Part shown: positions 43,449 through 51,771 of the stretch, in pieces | How positions within the stretch are numbered: position 1 is the first letter of the stretch | Layout of the letters: every line of letters starts with the position of its first letter | Source: Listeria booriae | GTDB taxonomy: Bacteria; Bacillota; Bacilli; Lactobacillales; Listeriaceae | NCBI RefSeq assembly: GCF_000766865.1 | Contig: NZ_JNFA01000025.1 | Location: forward strand, 186,001-250,000 | Direction: 5' to 3' | Length of the DNA: 64,000 bases | The notes under the pieces: generated by a model | What the model saw: only the letters and a program-made list of their open reading frames with translations | The model's database searches: none | What the model was told of the DNA's origin: nothing | Translations under genes and position numbers: made by a program

Positions 43449-43772
43449 TTACACCGCCTGATAACCGCGATCTTTCATCATCGCATAAATATCTTTTAAA
43501 CGCGGATTTCCTTCTGCAATGACTTCACCATCAATAACAATAACCGGATACATATAGTCCTCTTCCACAATCATATCCGCAATTTTTTTCAATTCTGTTT
43601 CTTCTTGTGGCGCAAAAATATCCACATACTCCACTTGAAATGGCTGGTCAGGGAATTTACGTCCAATTGCCGCACGGAGCCACTCCTCGGTTTCTTTAGA
43701 AGACGGCGCTCCAACACAGCTCGCACAAATATTAGTTGATCCATATACAAAAATCTTTGCTTCCTTTTCCAT
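43449..43772 (-). CDS. YuzD-family thioredoxin-like protein (DUF1462)
   Basis: A 107-residue protein with a disulfide-type motif C16-A-S-C19 after the first strand, followed by a thioredoxin-like layout ending VIVIDGEVIAEGNPRLKDI (a cis-Pro-like turn). It belongs to the YuzD/DUF1462 family. GAGGTGAGCG precedes the ATG at 43772. It is first of a two-gene unit with yuzB. Function is unknown; it is likely a redox partner in the cytosol. Confidence 0.85.
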   Translation of the reverse strand: MEKEAKIFVYGSTNICASCVGAPSSKETEEWLRAAIGRKFPDQPFQVEYVDIFAPQEETELKKIADMIVEEDYMYPVIVIDGEVIAEGNPRLKDIYAMMKDRGYQAV

Positions 43773-43870
43773 CGCTCGCTCACCTCTTCTTTATTCTACA
43801 AAAAACAAGCCGTAAAAGCGAGTAAACCGGTTTCTTAATTGAATTATAAAACTATTTAGATATGTAATTC

Positions 43871-43899
43871 TTGACAGGCAATTCCGTCTATATTATACT
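43871..43899 (+). promoter_or_regulatory. Near-consensus sigA promoter of small RNA
   Basis: TTGACA (43871-43876), a 17-nt spacer and TATACT (43894-43899). It is one of the best promoters in the window, and no ribosome site or reading frame follows it. Confidence 0.85.
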
Positions 43900-43905
43900 T
43901 ATCTA

Positions 43906-44078
43906 TGGTTACTTTAATGCGTTTAAGTGATGCATTAATACACCAAGAATTCGTTTGTTGCCGTGCTTAATCCACACGGTTAACATAATAGTAACACTCC
44001 CTTTTTAGTCAGATTTACCCGTCTGACAGTATACTTGCCCCATTCCTTTCTGAGCCTTAGGAATGGGGCTTTGTTTTG
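43906..44078 (+). ncRNA. Structured small RNA, family not recognised
   Basis: An RNA of about 170 nt is bounded by the promoter at 43871 and the terminator CCCCATTCCT (44038-44047) / AGGAATGGGG (44059-44068) with a T-rich tail. Between them four helices can form: GTTACT (43908-43913) with AGTAAC (43990-43995) enclosing TTAATGC/GCATTAA (43914-43920, 43932-43938) and CCGTG/CACGG (43961-43965, 43975-43979); then GTCAGA/TCTGAC (44008-44013, 44022-44027). A CTCCCTTTTT stretch between helices could pair with ribosome sites of target mRNAs. No conserved frame is present. It precedes nfu, which has its own promoter, so attenuation is less likely. A known Listeria small RNA may match; I cannot name it. 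Confidence 0.7.
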
Positions 44079-44134
44079 TGCGCCATTATTTTGCTTTTTT
44101 CGTAATCACTATCATTTTCTTTTTCTCGAGATGC

Positions 44135-44143
44135 TGTTATAAT
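44135..44143 (+). promoter_or_regulatory. Extended -10 promoter of nfu
   Basis: TGTTATAAT lies 48 nt before the nfu start, after the small-RNA terminator. No -35 was recognised. Confidence 0.6.
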
Positions 44144-44155
44144 AGGGGTTATAAG

Positions 44156-44170
44156 TGAGAATGATTCACA
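44156..44170. promoter_or_regulatory. Fur-like box at the nfu transcription start
   Basis: TGAGAATGATTCACA is a 7-1-7 inverted repeat with one mismatch and agrees with most positions of the Fur box TGATAATNATTATCA. It lies 13 nt past the -10. Iron control of nfu would make sense; it is inferred. Confidence 0.4.
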
Positions 44171-44191
44171 GTTAGGAAGGAGTCGAATGCC

Positions 44192-44428
44192 ATGAATAGC
44201 GAGATGTATGCGGAAGTGGATACTGCTCTTAAGAAGTTTCGACCATATTTAGAACGAGATGGCGGCGACTATGAACTGGTCGATGTCACGCCCGATGGTG
44301 TTGTAAAAATTCGATTATTAGGGGCTTGTGAAACCTGCCCAAGTTCAGATATGACGTTAAAAATGGGAATCGAACTTACTTTATCAGAGAAAGTTTTAGG
44401 TTTCAAAGAAGTAGTACAAGTATTTTAA
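44192..44428 (+). CDS. NifU-like (Nfu) Fe-S carrier protein
   Basis: A 78-residue Nfu-domain protein with the cluster-binding C46-E-T-C49 in LLGACETCPSSDMTLKMGIE. It binds a [4Fe-4S] cluster between two monomers and hands it to target enzymes. AGGAAGGAGTC precedes the ATG at 44192. It is monocistronic. It works downstream of the SUF system encoded at 56-61 kb in this window. Confidence 0.93.
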   Translation: MNSEMYAEVDTALKKFRPYLERDGGDYELVDVTPDGVVKIRLLGACETCPSSDMTLKMGIELTLSEKVLGFKEVVQVF

Positions 44429-44494
44429 AAATCGCGGTACGGTGAACAATAGGCTTCATCTGCCGTTTTTTTGTTGGATTAGGAGGAATGGAGA

Positions 44495-44995
44495 ATGGTT
44501 GAAAAACAAAGTGAATTAGAGAAAAAGGCGCGCGAATGGTTGATTGAACGCGGTGTCACGATTGATGACATTGCGGACTTAGTGCTGTTTTTACAAAAGC
44601 AATATCATTCTGAATTGAGTCTTGATATTTGTCGGGAGAACGTGGAGCGTGTATTGCGTAAACGCGAGGTGCAAAATGCGATTTTGACGGGGATTCAGTT
44701 GGATGTGTTAGCCGAAGAAGGAAAATTAGTGCAACCGTTACAAAACATTATTGGCGCAGACGAGGGGCTATATGGCGTTGATGAAATTTTGGCGCTTTCG
44801 ATTGTAAACGTGTACGGTTCTATCGGATTTACGAATTATGGTTATATTGATAAAGTGAAACCCGGCATTCTGGCTAAGTTGAACGAGCATGACGGCATAC
44901 AAGTGCATACATTTCTTGATGATATCGTTGGGGCTATTGCCGCAGCAGCTGCCAGTCGTTTAGCACATAGTTACCACGATGATATTGTCCAATAA
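44495..44995 (+). CDS. Phosphatidylglycerophosphatase A-like protein (LtrC/YutG)
   Basis: A 166-residue protein of the PgpA superfamily. The segments EILALSIVNVYGSIGFTNYGYIDK and HTFLDDIVGAIAAAAASRLAH match the family, with Asp/His residues suited to a metal-dependent phosphatase. It is shorter and less hydrophobic than E. coli PgpA. In Listeria a protein of this type is known as LtrC, needed for growth in the cold (from memory). AGGAGG before the ATG at 44495. A role in phosphatidylglycerol synthesis is inferred. Confidence 0.8.
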   Translation: MVEKQSELEKKAREWLIERGVTIDDIADLVLFLQKQYHSELSLDICRENVERVLRKREVQNAILTGIQLDVLAEEGKLVQPLQNIIGADEGLYGVDEILALSIVNVYGSIGFTNYGYIDKVKPGILAKLNEHDGIQVHTFLDDIVGAIAAAAASRLAHSYHDDIVQ

Positions 44996-45000
44996 TACGA

Positions 45001-45038
45001 AAACATCGCTCCCATGATTACGGTTGCGATGTTTCTTT
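45001..45038. terminator. Terminator between convergent genes
   Basis: AAACATCG (45001-45008) / CGATGTTT (45027-45034), then CTTTTG. The stop of the convergent CNNM-type gene lies in its loop. Confidence 0.75.
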
Positions 45039-46325
45039 TGTATGTTGACGTATAATTTCCACTTGGCGAATCGAATTCTTATTCATGCTACGAACCACAA
45101 AACGCCAATTCTCCTCTTCCAAATAATCGCCTGCCTCAAGGTTGAATTTTTGATAAAGAAGCCAGCCGGAAAGCGTGTGGACGCCTGGACTGCTTAGTTC
45201 AATGCCAAGCGCTTCCTCTACAGAAACGAGCGGTTCATGACCCTGCACAATAAAATGCCCGTCAGCGACCTTACGAATCCCTTGTGCCCCGTTCACCTCT
45301 TCCATATCCCCGACAATGACTTCCATCACATCTTCCAGCGTCACAAGCCCCGAAGTGCCACCATATTCGTCCATTAAAATAACAAAAGTCTGCCCTTCCT
45401 GCTGCATTCTAAAAAGCAACTCCTGCAATTTCATCCCTTCAAAAACTTGCATAATCGGCGTCATAAATTTCTCTATCGGCTGATCTAAAATCGCTAAATC
45501 GCGTCCTAGCCCCGCCATCACCGCACTAACTTGAAGCATCCCAACGATATGATCCTTATCGCGCTCTTCCGTCACTGGAAAAATATGATACGTCTCATCG
45601 GCCGTCAATGCCAGTAAATCCTGCACTGTGCTAGCCTTACTAATCGTCACCATCTTCGTTCGTGGAATCATCACTTCCTGCGCTGGAACATCGTCTAATT
45701 TGAAAATATTCTGCATATAGCGAAACTCTTGCGGATTTAGCAGACCTTGACGGTAACTATCTTCAAATATAATTTTGAGTTCCGTTGGCGTCATCCGGTC
45801 CAAGTCCGCGTCCGACTTCACACCAAACATCCGCGTAATCAAGTTCGCCGAATGATTGAGCAACCAATTAAGCGGAAAAGTTATGTAATACCACCAAACA
45901 AGTGGTCGCGCAATAAACATCGCTACTTTTTCCGTGCTATGAATCGTAAATGTCTTCGGAGCAAGCTCTCCCAGTACCACATTCAAAAACGTGACCAAAA
46001 TAAAGGCAACAAAAACCGCAATCGGTCCTTCAATTGATGCAGGAATCGGTAACAAATCAAATAAAGGCTGTAACCAACTCCGCATCGTCGCCTCGCCGAC
46101 CCACCCCATGGCAAGTGCCGCGAGCGTGTTTCCGAGTTGGCACGCCGCCAAATAATCATTCATATTTGATGTTACTTGCGCCACATACTTGGCACCAGGT
46201 TTCCCGCTCTCCAGTAGCTGCAATACAGTAGGTTTCCGAATGGCCACAATCGCAAATTCACTCGCCACAAAAAACGCCGTCATGACAATCAAAAAAACAA
46301 CAAAAAAATCATTAAATACAGCCAT
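45018..46325 (-). CDS. CNNM/CorC-type transporter-associated protein with CBS domains
   Basis: A 435-residue membrane protein. DUF21 (CNNM) transmembrane domain with three to four helices (residues 1 to about 190, including IARPLVWWYYITFPLNWLLN); a CBS pair (about 210-340, MIPRTKMVTIS and FVILMDEYGGTSGLVTLEDVMEVIVGDM); a CorC/HlyC domain (about 350-430). Relatives (MpfA, YhdP, CorC) export Mg2+ or affect magnesium and cobalt tolerance; older names call them hemolysins. The start at 46325 has GGAAGGGATGACG upstream. It lies 33 nt after the yutF-like gene. Confidence 0.9.
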   Translation of the reverse strand: MAVFNDFFVVFLIVMTAFFVASEFAIVAIRKPTVLQLLESGKPGAKYVAQVTSNMNDYLAACQLGNTLAALAMGWVGEATMRSWLQPLFDLLPIPASIEGPIAVFVAFILVTFLNVVLGELAPKTFTIHSTEKVAMFIARPLVWWYYITFPLNWLLNHSANLITRMFGVKSDADLDRMTPTELKIIFEDSYRQGLLNPQEFRYMQNIFKLDDVPAQEVMIPRTKMVTISKASTVQDLLALTADETYHIFPVTEERDKDHIVGMLQVSAVMAGLGRDLAILDQPIEKFMTPIMQVFEGMKLQELLFRMQQEGQTFVILMDEYGGTSGLVTLEDVMEVIVGDMEEVNGAQGIRKVADGHFIVQGHEPLVSVEEALGIELSSPGVHTLSGWLLYQKFNLEAGDYLEEENWRFVVRSMNKNSIRQVEIIRQHTKETSQP

Positions 46326-46358
46326 CTACGTCATCCCTTCCCACTCACAGCCACTGCT

Positions 46359-47123
46359 TTATAATTCCCATTCCGCCAAATTCATCACACGGTGTATCGG
46401 TTGAATTTCCTTCGTTGCCAATTGTTCCGGAGAAGTAAAACCAGTATGCACAATCAGCGTATCGATACCAAAACGAATCCCCGCTAAAATATCCGTCTCA
46501 TAATTATCGCCAACCATAATCACTCGCGATTTATCCACGCCTAAACGCACAATTGCCTGCTCCATAATTATCGCTTCTGGCTTTCCAATAAAAATCGGTT
46601 GCACACCCGTAGCCACCGTCACAACAGACGTAATCGAGCCATTTCCAGGTAACAAACCACGCTCCGTCGGAATTGCCGCATCCCCATTTGTCGAAATAAA
46701 CATCGCGCCCGCACGAACAGCCATCGTCGCCGTCGCTAGCTTCTCATAGTTAATATCGCGATCAATTCCCATCACGACAAAATCCGGATTTTCAGAAGTA
46801 ATCGTGAATCCCGCTTTTTCAATCTCGTGCCGCACACCTTCCTCGCCAATAAGAAATACCGTTTTATCGCGCCCCTCTTGTTTCTCCATGAAAGCTACTG
46901 TCGCTTGCGATGTTGTAAACACTTGGTTCGTCGTCGCAGGAATATCGAATTTCCGCAAGGTTGCCGCCACTTGTTCTGGCGTCTTCGAAGAATTATTCGT
47001 CACATATAAATACGGAATATGCGCCTGATCCAATTTCTCAATAAAGCCCTGCGCCTCTTTAATCGGCTCACTTCCAAGATACATCGTTCCATCTAAATCA
47101 ATCAAATAGCCATCATATTTCAA
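46359..47123 (-). CDS. HAD-IIA phosphatase (YutF/NagD type)
   Basis: A 254-residue HAD hydrolase of the IIA group, nucleotide or sugar-phosphate phosphatases. Motif I is IDLDGTMYLG at residue 8, motif II TNNSSKTPEQ, and motif IV MVGDNYETDILAG. A C2 cap lies between. It starts with TTG at 47123, with AGAGG 8 nt upstream; no ATG start is near. It lies in the yunD-yutD-yutF unit and 15 nt after yutD. The exact substrate is unknown. Confidence 0.9.
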   Translation of the reverse strand: MKYDGYLIDLDGTMYLGSEPIKEAQGFIEKLDQAHIPYLYVTNNSSKTPEQVAATLRKFDIPATTNQVFTTSQATVAFMEKQEGRDKTVFLIGEEGVRHEIEKAGFTITSENPDFVVMGIDRDINYEKLATATMAVRAGAMFISTNGDAAIPTERGLLPGNGSITSVVTVATGVQPIFIGKPEAIIMEQAIVRLGVDKSRVIMVGDNYETDILAGIRFGIDTLIVHTGFTSPEQLATKEIQPIHRVMNLAEWEL

Positions 47124-47138
47124 AATCCTAACCTCTTT

Positions 47139-47414
47139 CTATTTCGCTACTTTTTTAATCACAAAATACTTACAACCAAAATTGCAATACTCATACAAGT
47201 ATTCCTTTAACGTACTGATTTTCGTGTCGTATGTGGCCTTGCGATTATCATCATCAAAAAAACCTTTTAATCGAAGCTGGTCGTAGCCCCAATCGCCCAC
47301 AATATAATCATAACGCGACAAAATATCGCTATACCGTTCTGTAAAAGCCTCCTCATCAAAAGCTTCACGGTTGTCTTCAATTAATTCGTATGTCTGGTTT
47401 TGAATCGTAATCAT
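47139..47414 (-). CDS. YutD-family protein (DUF1027)
   Basis: A 91-residue protein of the YutD/DUF1027 family of low-GC Gram-positives. Segments ERYSDILSRYDYIVGDWGYDQLRLKGFF and YLYEYCNFGCKYFVIKK are typical. The start ATG at 47414 overlaps the TGA of yunD (ATGA), so translation is coupled; an upstream frame extension inside yunD is not needed. Function unknown; a C-x-x-x-C pair near the C-terminus might bind metal or disulfide. Confidence 0.85.
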   Translation of the reverse strand: MITIQNQTYELIEDNREAFDEEAFTERYSDILSRYDYIVGDWGYDQLRLKGFFDDDNRKATYDTKISTLKEYLYEYCNFGCKYFVIKKVAK

Positions 47415-48784
47415 TGGTCTTGCCCCCCACCATATTTTTCTTTTAACTTCCAAGTCATCACATCACGCAATAACTCTGGCGTGTATACTTCCTTTTGCGT
47501 TACCCGTTTTATAATTGGGAAAAACGGTGCATACACAAACGTATCATGTGTCGCGATCCGATAAATTTTCTCAGGATTAATCGCCTTTTCATCCCACAAA
47601 GCGATGTCATTATCCGCATCAAAAGACATCCTAGACGTTAAAATAGCGCCAAAAATCTCCCCGCGGAAACCAAATCCCCGTAATGGAATATCTCGTAACT
47701 CTGCCTCTTTCTGCGCAATTTCGCGAATCAGAACATCCAGCTCAATCCCCGTCATCGACAACACAATAAAATTAAGCGGATGCGGCAACAACTGGTGAAT
47801 ATCATACGCCGTCACAACACCGCGTGGCAAATCCGTCATATAAATTCCTGCATTCGTCAAAAAAGTATCAGCTTTCGTCCACTCACAAGCCGCCTCGTGA
47901 AACAAATCCGAAACCGCAGAACGTTTAAACCAATTATGCTCTAATTGATGCGGAAGTGCAACCACTTTTTGACTAAGTTCGGCCTTGCCTTGCGCTAAAA
48001 AGGCTTCTACTTGATCCTCCTCATTTGGAGGCGCCGGTAAATCCTCTGTTTTATACACACGCGCCTGTTTTGCCGTAATATGTCCCGTATTTTCATCAAA
48101 TTCGACCGTCACTTCGCCAACATACTCACCCCAACGCCCAGCCGCTGCAAGCAACGTATTATTCACGACTTTGCCTTCTTCCAATAAATGATGCGTATGC
48201 CCGCCAAGAATCAAATCAATTTCTGGGATTTCCTCGGCTATTTTTTCGTCCGTAGGCAAGCCCAGATGACTTAGCAAAATAATCACATCCGCCGAAATCT
48301 TCGCAACTTCCCGTTTTATCGCACGAATTGGTTCTTCAATTCCCCAACCAAGCGCTTCATAATATTCTGTAAAACACGCCGTAGCGCCGATCACTGCAAT
48401 TTTTTTATTAGCTTTCGTTATATAAATCGAGGACTTCGCGAACTTTGCTAGCTCTGTTTGCGCCTTATCTTCGTAAATATTACAACAAACAACCGGAAAC
48501 TCTGCGCGGTCATACAAATGCTCTAACTCCTCATGCCCTAACGCCGCCCCCTCATTATTCCCAATCGTCACCGCATCAAAAGGAAGCGCATTGAGCAAAT
48601 CCACATTTCCTTGCCCCATCGAACCTTCCGTAAAAGGATGTACCCGATCAATAAAATCACCAATATCAAAAAATAAATCATCTTTTGCCGCCAATCGCTT
48701 TTCCCGTAAAAATGTAAAAATCCGCGGCCATTTATCGAGATGGCTATGAATATCGTTCGTATGCCAAATTGTTAAGCGTTCCAT
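47411..48784 (-). CDS. 5'-nucleotidase/2',3'-cyclic phosphodiesterase family (YunD)
   Basis: A 457-residue metallophosphoesterase without signal peptide. N-terminal metal-site motifs: HTNDIHSHL (residues 5-13), GDFIDR, GNNEGAALG, LLSHLGLPTD and LGGHTHHLL. The C-terminal 5'-nucleotidase domain follows (about 300-440, TNAGIYMTDLPRG, HPLNFIVLSMTG). Cytosolic relatives act on nucleotides or sugar nucleotides, unlike exported UshA. AAGGAAGGGG precedes the ATG at 48784. It overlaps yutD by 4 nt and heads the yunD-yutD-yutF unit. Confidence 0.9.
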   Translation of the reverse strand: MERLTIWHTNDIHSHLDKWPRIFTFLREKRLAAKDDLFFDIGDFIDRVHPFTEGSMGQGNVDLLNALPFDAVTIGNNEGAALGHEELEHLYDRAEFPVVCCNIYEDKAQTELAKFAKSSIYITKANKKIAVIGATACFTEYYEALGWGIEEPIRAIKREVAKISADVIILLSHLGLPTDEKIAEEIPEIDLILGGHTHHLLEEGKVVNNTLLAAAGRWGEYVGEVTVEFDENTGHITAKQARVYKTEDLPAPPNEEDQVEAFLAQGKAELSQKVVALPHQLEHNWFKRSAVSDLFHEAACEWTKADTFLTNAGIYMTDLPRGVVTAYDIHQLLPHPLNFIVLSMTGIELDVLIREIAQKEAELRDIPLRGFGFRGEIFGAILTSRMSFDADNDIALWDEKAINPEKIYRIATHDTFVYAPFFPIIKRVTQKEVYTPELLRDVMTWKLKEKYGGGQDQ

Positions 48785-48936
48785 GGTAACATCCCCTTCC
48801 TTTGTCTTCTTCTATTGTAGCCTAATCCGTGCATTTTGACACGTAACAAAGCTGGGATTTGTCCACTGTTTACCTTTTCAACAACTAAAAAAAAGCGTAT
48901 GATGGAAAGTATACGAAATAAAGGAGGGATAACTTC

Positions 48937-49776
48937 GTGGATATCTATCAAATTTTTGCGTTATTATTGATTGCTATTTTTGCAGGGATATTGGGTTCCG
49001 TCCTTGGATTAGGCGGGGGAATCATTGTAACGCCAGCACTTACCTTGCTTTTTGGCATTGATATCAAGTACGCGATTGGCGCAAGTATCATCTCTGTCAT
49101 TGCGACAAGTAGCGGCTCAGCTATCGCATACATAAAAGATCGAATTACAAACCTACGTGTTGGCATGTTTTTAGAAATCGCCACCACGCTCGGAGCAATT
49201 ACAGGGGCTTTCGTCGGCGGACTACTCTCAGCCACCGCACTCTACATGATTTTCGGTCTACTTCTACTTTATTCTGCGATTACCATGATTAAAAAAGTCG
49301 GCTCAGAATTCCCAACAAACGTGAAACCCGACCCAATTGCGACAAAATTACGGCTACACGATTCCTATTATGACAAAGCACTTCGAAAAAACATCGACTA
49401 TCAAGTAGCTAATGTCCCAGCTGGATTCGGCGTTATGTACGGCGCGGGTATTGCCAGTGGATTGCTCGGCATCGGTAGCGGCGCGTTCAAAGTAATGGCA
49501 CTTGACGTCTTCATGAAAATGCCACTAAAAGTGTCCAGCGCAACAAGTAATTTAATGATGGGCGTAACAGCAGCAGCCAGTGCCATGGTCTACCTGTTCA
49601 GAGGGGACATTGATCCAATGATCGCAGGCCCCGTCGCAATCGGCGTCCTAATCGGCGCGACAATAGGCACTCGCATTATGCAACGACTAAAAAGCAAAGT
49701 CATCCGTCTCGTCTTCATTCCGGTACTGATTTATGTCGCGTTGCAAATGATTTTAGAAGGATTGGGGTGGATATAG
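48937..49776 (+). CDS. TauE/SafE-family anion exporter
   Basis: A 279-residue membrane protein with about eight helices in two related halves, each with a glycine-rich entry: GSVLGLGGGIIVTPAL and GIASGLLGIGSGAFKVMAL. This is the TauE/SafE (UPF0721) fold, thought to carry sulfite, sulfoacetate or similar anions. AAAGGAGGG before the GTG at 48937 selects the start. The stop abuts the DUF1634 gene, so the two are co-translated; many Gram-positives keep this pair. Confidence 0.9.
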   Translation: MDIYQIFALLLIAIFAGILGSVLGLGGGIIVTPALTLLFGIDIKYAIGASIISVIATSSGSAIAYIKDRITNLRVGMFLEIATTLGAITGAFVGGLLSATALYMIFGLLLLYSAITMIKKVGSEFPTNVKPDPIATKLRLHDSYYDKALRKNIDYQVANVPAGFGVMYGAGIASGLLGIGSGAFKVMALDVFMKMPLKVSSATSNLMMGVTAAASAMVYLFRGDIDPMIAGPVAIGVLIGATIGTRIMQRLKSKVIRLVFIPVLIYVALQMILEGLGWI

Positions 49777-50154
49777 ATGGTAGATAACAAATCAACGACA
49801 GACGAAGAAATGCACCGCGTCGAAGCCATTGTCAGTACCTTACTTCGCATCGGTGTCTTACTAAGCGCAGCAATCATTCTCATCGGCTTATTACTCCTCA
49901 TGTTCACAGGAACAAGCGGCTACCCAGGAACAACCTATCCAACAACGCTCACCGCTATCTTTGACGGCATCGCCCAATTCAAACCATACGCGATTGTCAT
50001 GTTCGGCCTGTTCTGCTTAATTCTAACACCAGTCCTGCGCGTACTCGTATCCTTCGTCACCTTCCTAAAAGAAAAAGATTATTTGTACGTAGCTATTACC
50101 GCCATTGTTCTTATCATCTTAACAATCAGTTTCTTAATTGGAACAACAGGTTAA
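49777..50154 (+). CDS. DUF1634 membrane protein, TauE partner
   Basis: A 125-residue membrane protein with three hydrophobic helices (about 22-47, 67-90, 100-122) and a short cytosolic N-terminus. It begins directly after the stop of the TauE-like gene (TAG then ATG). DUF1634 proteins are often encoded next to TauE/SafE exporters and are probably an accessory subunit; no biochemical function is known. A strong terminator follows. Confidence 0.85.
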   Translation: MVDNKSTTDEEMHRVEAIVSTLLRIGVLLSAAIILIGLLLLMFTGTSGYPGTTYPTTLTAIFDGIAQFKPYAIVMFGLFCLILTPVLRVLVSFVTFLKEKDYLYVAITAIVLIILTISFLIGTTG

Positions 50155-50208
50155 AAAACAACAGTAGGTATTTTCCTCCTATTTCACGAGGAGAACCTAC
50201 TGTTTTTT
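50153..50208. terminator. Bidirectional terminator
   Basis: ACAGTAGGT (50161-50169) / ACCTACTGT (50195-50203) with a nested CTCCT/AGGAG stem, and runs of A and T at the two ends. The toxin gene's stop on the minus strand lies in the T run. Confidence 0.9.
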
Positions 50209-50557
50209 AATCTACATCAACATATTCCGCTACTGCTTCACGTATAAGCACCTCATAATTCCGCGCTTGTGCTAAAAGCCGATGCAAAATCACCTTCTCG
50301 GCGAACGCATCGACTTCATAAAAAATATAGTATGTGGAGCCCATCCGAACTCGCCGATACGCTCTTGTATACTCGCGATCATCTAAAAGAATTCCCACTC
50401 CAGGAAATAAAGCGAGCTTCTCTTGCGTCCGGTTCAGCTTCTCCCACAATTTATTCTTCTGACTCTCACTACAATACTGATACTCTAAAAAATGAAAAAC
50501 TTCTGCTACATCTTCTTGAAAAGCCATTGTCCATTCAATCTGTGGTGTGCTTCTCAT
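50207..50557 (-). CDS. ParE/RelE-type toxin
   Basis: A 116-residue small basic protein resembling the ParE/RelE superfamily: N-terminal WTMAFQEDVAEVFHFLE helices, a middle LALFPGVGILL, and the closing beta pair RVRMGSTYYIFYEVD...VILHRLLAQARN. Such toxins act on gyrase (ParE) or ribosome-bound mRNA (RelE). The start at 50557 lies 4 nt after the antitoxin stop, so translation is coupled; the open frame extends 16 codons further but overlaps the antitoxin. It is the second gene of a likely type II pair. Catalytic residues cannot be named with confidence. Confidence 0.7.
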   Translation of the reverse strand: MRSTPQIEWTMAFQEDVAEVFHFLEYQYCSESQKNKLWEKLNRTQEKLALFPGVGILLDDREYTRAYRRVRMGSTYYIFYEVDAFAEKVILHRLLAQARNYEVLIREAVAEYVDVD

Positions 50558-50561
50558 AGGC

Positions 50562-50741
50562 TTATACTCGCTTAACGGCAGGCATCCCGAGCATCGCCCA
50601 TCCATCGTTTGAAGACATCACACGTCCTTGTTGTTTATCTAATTCGGACTCTCGGAGTTTCTCCATTATTTCTGCTTCGTTTGTAACTGTAATTCTTTCG
50701 AGGCTTGGGGGAACGGGTAATGTTGTATTATTTCTTGTCAT
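50562..50741 (-). CDS. Putative antitoxin of the ParE/RelE pair
   Basis: A 59-residue protein upstream of the toxin gene. AGGAGA 7 nt before the ATG at 50741 selects this start. The sequence has a hydrophilic helix (EAEIMEKLRESELDKQQG) and a disordered-like C-terminus with DGWAMLGMPAVKRV. It fits the size and position of a RelB/Phd-like antitoxin, but I recognise no known DNA-binding fold in the 59 residues. It is assigned by gene order and coupling. Confidence 0.55.
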   Translation of the reverse strand: MTRNNTTLPVPPSLERITVTNEAEIMEKLRESELDKQQGRVMSSNDGWAMLGMPAVKRV

Positions 50742-50908
50742 CTGAATCTCTCCTTCGTTCATTTTTATCTATTATAACACATTAAGTATTTTTTTCAACT
50801 TTAAACACCAATAAAAGCAAACTAGAAACCAATTCGTGTTATTCTATCCAAAAAGCTCTTAAAGAAATCAAAATAAGGGCAGGAAATCCATTCCCACCCG
50901 CCTAAAAA

Positions 50909-51754
50909 TCATATATCAAACAAATTCATCTGCATCGGCGCTAATCCTTCATAGGAAATATTCAATGCCTGCTGCAAATGTTTCGCATTATCTGCAGCAT
51001 CCCCACCAGAATTATTATTGAAAATCACAATAATTTCTTTTGATTGTTTTTGCAAGTAACGAATATTTTCCGCCCAGTAATTAATTTCTTCTTCATTATA
51101 TCGATACAAAGTTCGGACTTCGCGCCATTCTGGACTGTTCGCTTTCATCCAACCCGCACTATTTCTTCCATGCAGTCTAATTAATGTCATCGCATCATTC
51201 GTCGCTTTCAACACGATAGGGACACTTCCATTCCCCACTTGTGGCTCATCGACAACCGTGTGAATAAATCCTAACTCCCGCAATAATTCGAGCGTTTTTG
51301 TCGTTGTATTTTCGGTATACCACGTTTTGTTACGAAATTCGATAGAAAGCGGTAAGTCTCCCATTTTTTCACGAAGCATCCGTAAATAGTTCACATTTTC
51401 TCGGGTGCAACCGAAATAAGGCGGAAACTGAAACAAGATAGCTTTCAACCGACCCTGCTCACTCATCGGCGCAATAGCATCCATAAAACGGCGGTACATC
51501 TCTGTTTCTGAATCATAATATTGTTGCCATTCCTTATGTTTGGTCATCGCTTGAAAAGCCTTCACAACAAAAGAAAACTCTTCTGGTGTCCGCTCTACCC
51601 AACGCTCCGTTGTCGAAGGAGATGGAATCGCATAAAAACTCGTATCCACCTCAACCATCGGAAAATTCCCCGCATAGTCCTCTAATTTGTGTTTACTTGC
51701 ACTCGCATATAACGTATCATGGTCACTCCAACCCGTTAATCCGATTGTTATCAT
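50909..51754 (-). CDS. DUF72 family protein (YecE/YunF)
   Basis: A 281-residue TIM-barrel-like DUF72 protein. Characteristic pieces: IGLTGWSDHDTLY at the start, FPMVEVDTSFYAIPSPSTTERW, FQFPPYFGCTRENV and LPLSIEFRNKTWY, and VIFNNNSGGDAADNAKHLQQAL at the end. I take the ATG at 51754; a TTG at 51757 is nearer to the GGAG site. Conserved in bacteria but biochemically undefined. It precedes the DUF6157-like gene's 3' end by 17 nt in the same direction. Confidence 0.9.
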   Translation of the reverse strand: MITIGLTGWSDHDTLYASASKHKLEDYAGNFPMVEVDTSFYAIPSPSTTERWVERTPEEFSFVVKAFQAMTKHKEWQQYYDSETEMYRRFMDAIAPMSEQGRLKAILFQFPPYFGCTRENVNYLRMLREKMGDLPLSIEFRNKTWYTENTTTKTLELLRELGFIHTVVDEPQVGNGSVPIVLKATNDAMTLIRLHGRNSAGWMKANSPEWREVRTLYRYNEEEINYWAENIRYLQKQSKEIIVIFNNNSGGDAADNAKHLQQALNISYEGLAPMQMNLFDI

Positions 51755-51771
51755 CAAAAACCGACTCCTCT

